Positions 5,055 to 7,906 of a DNA stretch of 7,906 nt are shown one piece after another (the first letter of the stretch is position 1; each line of letters starts with the position of its first letter). Source of the DNA: JAWXUD01 sp044432945 (lineage in GTDB: Bacteria; Cyanobacteriota; Vampirovibrionia; Gastranaerophilales; Gastranaerophilaceae); the NCBI GenBank assembly GCA_044432945.1, contig JAWXUD010000048.1:1-7906 (forward strand), read 5' to 3'. The translations under genes and the position numbers were made by a program. The notes under the pieces are model-generated. The model was not told the origin of the DNA. It ran no database searches and saw only the letters and a program-made list of their open reading frames with translations.

Positions 5055-6818
5055 TTAAGAAATTCGTCTTATCATCTCCTGTGCCTCTTCGCATTCAGGA
5101 AAATCACTTGTGATATTATCACACAAATCGAGTGCTTTATCAATCTCGCCCATTTTCTCAAAACATTTTGCACTATATAATAACAAGTTAATATTCAGTG
5201 GATTAATTTCTCTCATACCTTCAAAAATTTCACTTGCTTGCTTATAATTCTTTAATTCGAAATAGCAAAGTGCCAACAAATTTTCAACATCATAAGTTTT
5301 TTGCATCTCATAAGATTTTATCAACAAAAACTTTGCATCTTCATATTCTTCTTGCATATATTTGATTTTCCCTGCAATAAAATATAAAAAGCTCATATTA
5401 GGTGCTAATTTCAAAGCCTTTTGAATTTGTCCAAATGCGATATCAAATTCTTTCAAATGAATTTTATTCAATGCAGAAAATCCTAATGCATCGACATCAT
5501 CAGACTTAAACTCTAATGATTTTTGATAATATTCATCAGCCTTCGCAAAATTCGTTGTCGCATGTAAATAATTTGCATATTCAAACAAAACTAAAAAATC
5601 CTCAGGTGCGTATTTCACCGCCTGTTCAAACTCATCGTTAGCGTAATCAAACAATTTTTTACGCAAATACAACACCCCTAAATCCTTATGTGCAAAGGCG
5701 TGTTCTGGGTTTAGCTCAACAACTTTTCGCAATATTTTTTCTGCTTTATCAACATCTCCAACTTTTGAGCATATATGAGCAAATTCATAATAAATTTCAA
5801 CTGATATATTTCCTGTCATCAATATTTTTTCATAAATAGTTTTAGCAGCTGAATAATTTTTAGTTTTCACATAAATATTCGCTAATTTTTGTGACATACT
5901 TGTTGATTTTGGGTTAAGCATCACCAAATGTGCCAAAATACTAATGGCATAATTATATTCACCCTTCAACTCGTAGCAACAAGCGAGATTATATTGGAAA
6001 TTAATCTTTTGTGGATTCTGAGAAATCAAATGTTTATAATGTGTTATCGCACTATCGATTTTTTTCGCCTTAACCTCAGACAGGGCAAGAGCTATAACAT
6101 AATTGTCTAACGGCTCGATAGCATAAGCTTTTTCAAAATAAACACAAGCCAATTCATGTTTTTCTTGCATCTGCAAAATTGAACCAATATTATAGTAAGT
6201 AACAGAATAATCAGGTTCTATCTCACTTGCCACAACAAAATTTTCATAAGCTTTATCAAGTTTCCCAATAGTCAAATATGACGTACCTAAATTGTTATAC
6301 AATTGCGAATGTTCTGGATTTAATTTAATAGCTTTTTCTAAAAACGAAACACTTTCTTCAAACTTTTTCATCGCCATATAAGCCGTACCAATTATGTAAT
6401 ATAGCGTATAGTCTTCTTTTTCAAACTCAATAGCTCTTAAAGCGACATCGATTGCTTTTTGTTGTTCTTTATTTTTAACATGTAAAACAGCAAGATTTTT
6501 ATAAGCATCGAGATAATTTCCTCTAAGTCTTATCACCTCTTCATAAGCCGAAATTGCGTGTAAATAATCATCTTGATTGTCATAACAATTCGCTAAATAA
6601 AACCAACTTGTCGCATCATCTTTATATTTTATAACTGTTTCAAATATATTTTGACCTTGAACAAATTCCTCTAAATTTATATAACAAAGTCCTAATAATT
6701 TAAGGGCTTCAACATTTTTCTCATCATTTTTAAGCAAATTTTTTAATAACTCTTTGGCTTCAACAAATTCACCATCATTAATAAGCTCGTTAATTTCTTC
6801 TAAATCCATATTATTCAT
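5055..6818 (-). CDS. Cytoplasmic protein made of 17 tetratricopeptide repeats
   Basis: The 587-aa product is almost entirely TPR: about 17 tandem ~34-residue units, from MDLEEINELINDGEF at the N terminus to the last unit ending near EMIRRIS. Typical units include LYNNLGTSYLTIGKLDKAYENF and HKDLGVLYLRKKLFDYANDEF, with the expected small residues at helix packing positions and Pro at unit ends. No signal peptide, membrane segment or catalytic domain is present. It resembles the TPR half of O-GlcNAc transferase-like proteins but lacks the glycosyltransferase. A role as a protein-binding scaffold is inferred. Translation could be extended to a TTG at 6851, but that adds a non-TPR stretch overlapping a promoter, so ATG 6818 (or the ATG at 6809) is preferred. 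It is unlike the 1548-3638 protein in being unsecreted and having no linker. It is a single-gene unit ending in the shared terminator. Confidence 0.92.
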   Translation of the reverse strand: MNNMDLEEINELINDGEFVEAKELLKNLLKNDEKNVEALKLLGLCYINLEEFVQGQNIFETVIKYKDDATSWFYLANCYDNQDDYLHAISAYEEVIRLRGNYLDAYKNLAVLHVKNKEQQKAIDVALRAIEFEKEDYTLYYIIGTAYMAMKKFEESVSFLEKAIKLNPEHSQLYNNLGTSYLTIGKLDKAYENFVVASEIEPDYSVTYYNIGSILQMQEKHELACVYFEKAYAIEPLDNYVIALALSEVKAKKIDSAITHYKHLISQNPQKINFQYNLACCYELKGEYNYAISILAHLVMLNPKSTSMSQKLANIYVKTKNYSAAKTIYEKILMTGNISVEIYYEFAHICSKVGDVDKAEKILRKVVELNPEHAFAHKDLGVLYLRKKLFDYANDEFEQAVKYAPEDFLVLFEYANYLHATTNFAKADEYYQKSLEFKSDDVDALGFSALNKIHLKEFDIAFGQIQKALKLAPNMSFLYFIAGKIKYMQEEYEDAKFLLIKSYEMQKTYDVENLLALCYFELKNYKQASEIFEGMREINPLNINLLLYSAKCFEKMGEIDKALDLCDNITSDFPECEEAQEMIRRIS

Positions 6819-6824
6819 AATTTC

Positions 6825-6851
6825 ATTATAACCTAAACAAAAAAATTTCAA
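6825..6851 (-). promoter_or_regulatory. Promoter predicting a leaderless 17-TPR mRNA
   Basis: A consensus TATAAT (6830-6825) ends 6 nt before the ATG at 6818, and no Shine-Dalgarno site precedes that ATG. A possible -35, TTGAAA (6851-6846), stands at a short 15-nt spacing. Initiation would be at or within a base or two of the start codon. Confidence 0.5.
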
Positions 6852-6873
6852 ATTTCATTAATATTTTTTTTGT

Positions 6874-6906
6874 TATAAAATAAAATCAGAAAAGATTTAT
6901 GGAGAA
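6874..6906 (+). promoter_or_regulatory. -10 region and ribosome-binding site of the ROK kinase gene
   Basis: TATAAA (6874-6879) or TAAAAT (6881-6886) could serve as -10; no good -35 is visible in the T-rich stretch before it. GGAGAA at 6901-6906 is a clear Shine-Dalgarno site with 8 nt between GGAG and the ATG at 6913, which fixes the start. The promoter region abuts that of the divergent 17-TPR gene. Confidence 0.5.
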
Positions 6907-6912
6907 ATTATC

Positions 6913-7866
6913 ATGGCAAAAAATAGAATTGGTATTGATGTAGGTGGAACGAATGTTAAAATTGCATTAGTTGACACTCAAGGCAAAATAGCGTATTCAA
7001 ACTCTGTTTCAACACGTGCTGAAATGGGTTATGAATACACCGTAAACAACATCAAACAAGCTATTTATGATCTATTAAAAGAAACTAAATTAACAACAAA
7101 AGACATCGAAGGAATAGGTTTTGGCTTCCCTGGTCAAGTTGATTACAAGTCAGGTGTTGTACGTTTAGCACCAAATATTCCTGGTTGGGTAAACGTTCCT
7201 ATCGCTAAGCTTATTGAGGACGAGTTCAAAGTCCCAACTCGTGTTGATAATGATGTACGTTGTGCAGCGTTAGGTGAACTAAAATACGGTGCTGGTAAGG
7301 GTTGTGAGAACTTAATCTGCATAACTGTCGGTACTGGTATTGGTTCTGGCTTGATTGTAAACGGCAAACTTGTACGTGGTGCATCAAACGCAGCAGGAGA
7401 AATTGGTCATATAAAATTACAGATGAACGAAGCACCTATTTGTGGTTGTGGCGATACTGGCTGTATGGAAGCTTTCGCTTCAGGTCCAGCGATTGTTGCG
7501 ATGGCAGAAGATTATATCAAAGGTGGCAAATCAACCAAATTCCGTGAGATGGCTGGTGGCACACCAATCACTCCATATATTGTTTGCGAAGCCGCAAAAG
7601 CTGGCGATCCAGTCGCACAAAGAATTTTTGCAATTATGGGAGAATATATAGGGATTGGCATGTCAGGTATTGTAAACTTATTGAACCCTGAAAAAATTAT
7701 CATCGGCGGTGGCGTGGCTGAAGCTGGTGAATTCTTGTTAAAACCACTTGAAGAAACGCTTAAAAAACGTGCGATGAAAATTGCTGGCGAAACAGTTCAA
7801 ATCGTTCCTGCTCAACTCGGCAATTCTGCTGGTGTCATCGGAGCAAGCCTTTTAATCGAAAGTTAA
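6913..7866 (+). CDS. ROK-family sugar kinase, probably glucokinase
   Basis: The 317-aa product has the full ROK layout and normal length. The phosphate-binding loop is IGIDVGGTNVK (D9, T13), followed by GFGFPGQVD (70-77). Sugar binding and catalysis are marked by NIPGW (88-92), N113-D114 in DNDVRCAALGE (D114 the expected catalytic base) and GEIGH (162-166). The zinc site is H166 with C177, C179 and C184 in CGCGDTGCMEAF, and the ATP-site glycines are in IIIGGGV (262-268). The reaction would be ATP-dependent phosphorylation of glucose at C6, in the cytoplasm, feeding glycolysis. The substrate is inferred: N-acetylmannosamine and fructose kinases share the fold. The usual ENDAN motif reads DNDVR here, a variation beside the catalytic Asp. 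There is no DNA-binding N-terminal domain, so it is an enzyme rather than a ROK repressor. The gene is visibly richer in G and C than its neighbours, consistent with high expression. Confidence 0.93.
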   Translation: MAKNRIGIDVGGTNVKIALVDTQGKIAYSNSVSTRAEMGYEYTVNNIKQAIYDLLKETKLTTKDIEGIGFGFPGQVDYKSGVVRLAPNIPGWVNVPIAKLIEDEFKVPTRVDNDVRCAALGELKYGAGKGCENLICITVGTGIGSGLIVNGKLVRGASNAAGEIGHIKLQMNEAPICGCGDTGCMEAFASGPAIVAMAEDYIKGGKSTKFREMAGGTPITPYIVCEAAKAGDPVAQRIFAIMGEYIGIGMSGIVNLLNPEKIIIGGGVAEAGEFLLKPLEETLKKRAMKIAGETVQIVPAQLGNSAGVIGASLLIES

Positions 7867-7906
7867 TTTAAAAAATATAAAATAGATTTTAGTGGGGTTT
7901 TTTTTT
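7867..7906. other. Downstream tail of the kinase gene
   Basis: After the TAA the sequence is A-rich, then ATTTTAGTGGGG followed by eight T at the window edge. The T run suggests a terminator, but no GC-rich partner for GTGGGG lies upstream; only a weak TAAAAT/ATTTTA pairing exists. Not called as a terminator. Confidence 0.3.

Noticed and set aside
5928..6110. 60-codon plus-strand frame inside the 17-TPR gene
   Set aside because: Antisense shadow; composition not protein-like and no start signal.
7143..7703. Several 63-74-codon frames on both strands inside the ROK kinase gene
   Set aside because: Overlap a gene with complete ROK motifs; no start signals, and translations look random.
7867..7906. 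Intrinsic terminator after the kinase gene
   Set aside because: The T run is present but GTGGGG has no complementary partner in view; the window ends here.

Overview
This window comes from an AT-rich bacterial genome with compact intergenic spaces and two very long TPR proteins. My best guess is an uncultured, non-photosynthetic relative of cyanobacteria (Gastranaerophilales, class Vampirovibrionia, also called Melainabacteria). Three weak signs point there: the base composition and TPR content, a short protein opening with an 'MRIQNIQ...PNFGY'-like tag of a kind I associate with that group, and a tRNA-Ser(UGA) gene with U73 as I recall from chloroplast genes. A low-GC Firmicute or Elusimicrobia-like genome is not excluded.

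Layout. Positions 1-233 hold no convincing gene but contain a hairpin and two degenerate copies of a ~50-bp sequence. A complete minus-strand tRNA-Ser(UGA) unit follows (promoter, gene with encoded CCA, intrinsic terminator; 234-409). Positions 410-730 are gene-free but structured: a minus-strand intrinsic terminator ends a run of consecutive hairpins (candidate small RNA or long 3' UTR), and a plus-strand promoter has its -10 box inside an inverted repeat. That promoter drives a 127-aa protein of unknown function (733-1116).

A minus-strand cluster (4622 down to 1140) encodes a methyltetrahydrofolate:corrinoid-type methyltransferase (AcsE/MeTr fold, catalytic residues intact), a secreted protein of about 17 TPR motifs, and a small lipoprotein that looks like a beta-sandwich. 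Spacings of 27 and 3 bp suggest one operon, possibly pairing a soluble one-carbon enzyme with an envelope-side TPR/lipoprotein pair. No terminator lies between its end and the convergent 127-aa gene.

Between the two minus-strand blocks sits a plus-strand gene for a 54-aa protein (4804-4968). It has a near-consensus promoter, a perfect 8-bp inverted repeat over the -35 box, a strong ribosome-binding site and a bidirectional terminator shared with the next gene. Then comes a cytoplasmic protein built almost wholly of 17 TPRs (minus strand, 6818-5055), divergent from a ROK-family sugar kinase, probably glucokinase (6913-7866).

Start signals fall into two classes. The three plus-strand genes have GGAGAA-type Shine-Dalgarno sites. 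The methyltransferase and the 17-TPR gene have no such site but carry a -10 box 6-7 nt before the first plausible ATG, which predicts leaderless mRNAs. No mobile element, CRISPR array or prophage gene is visible.
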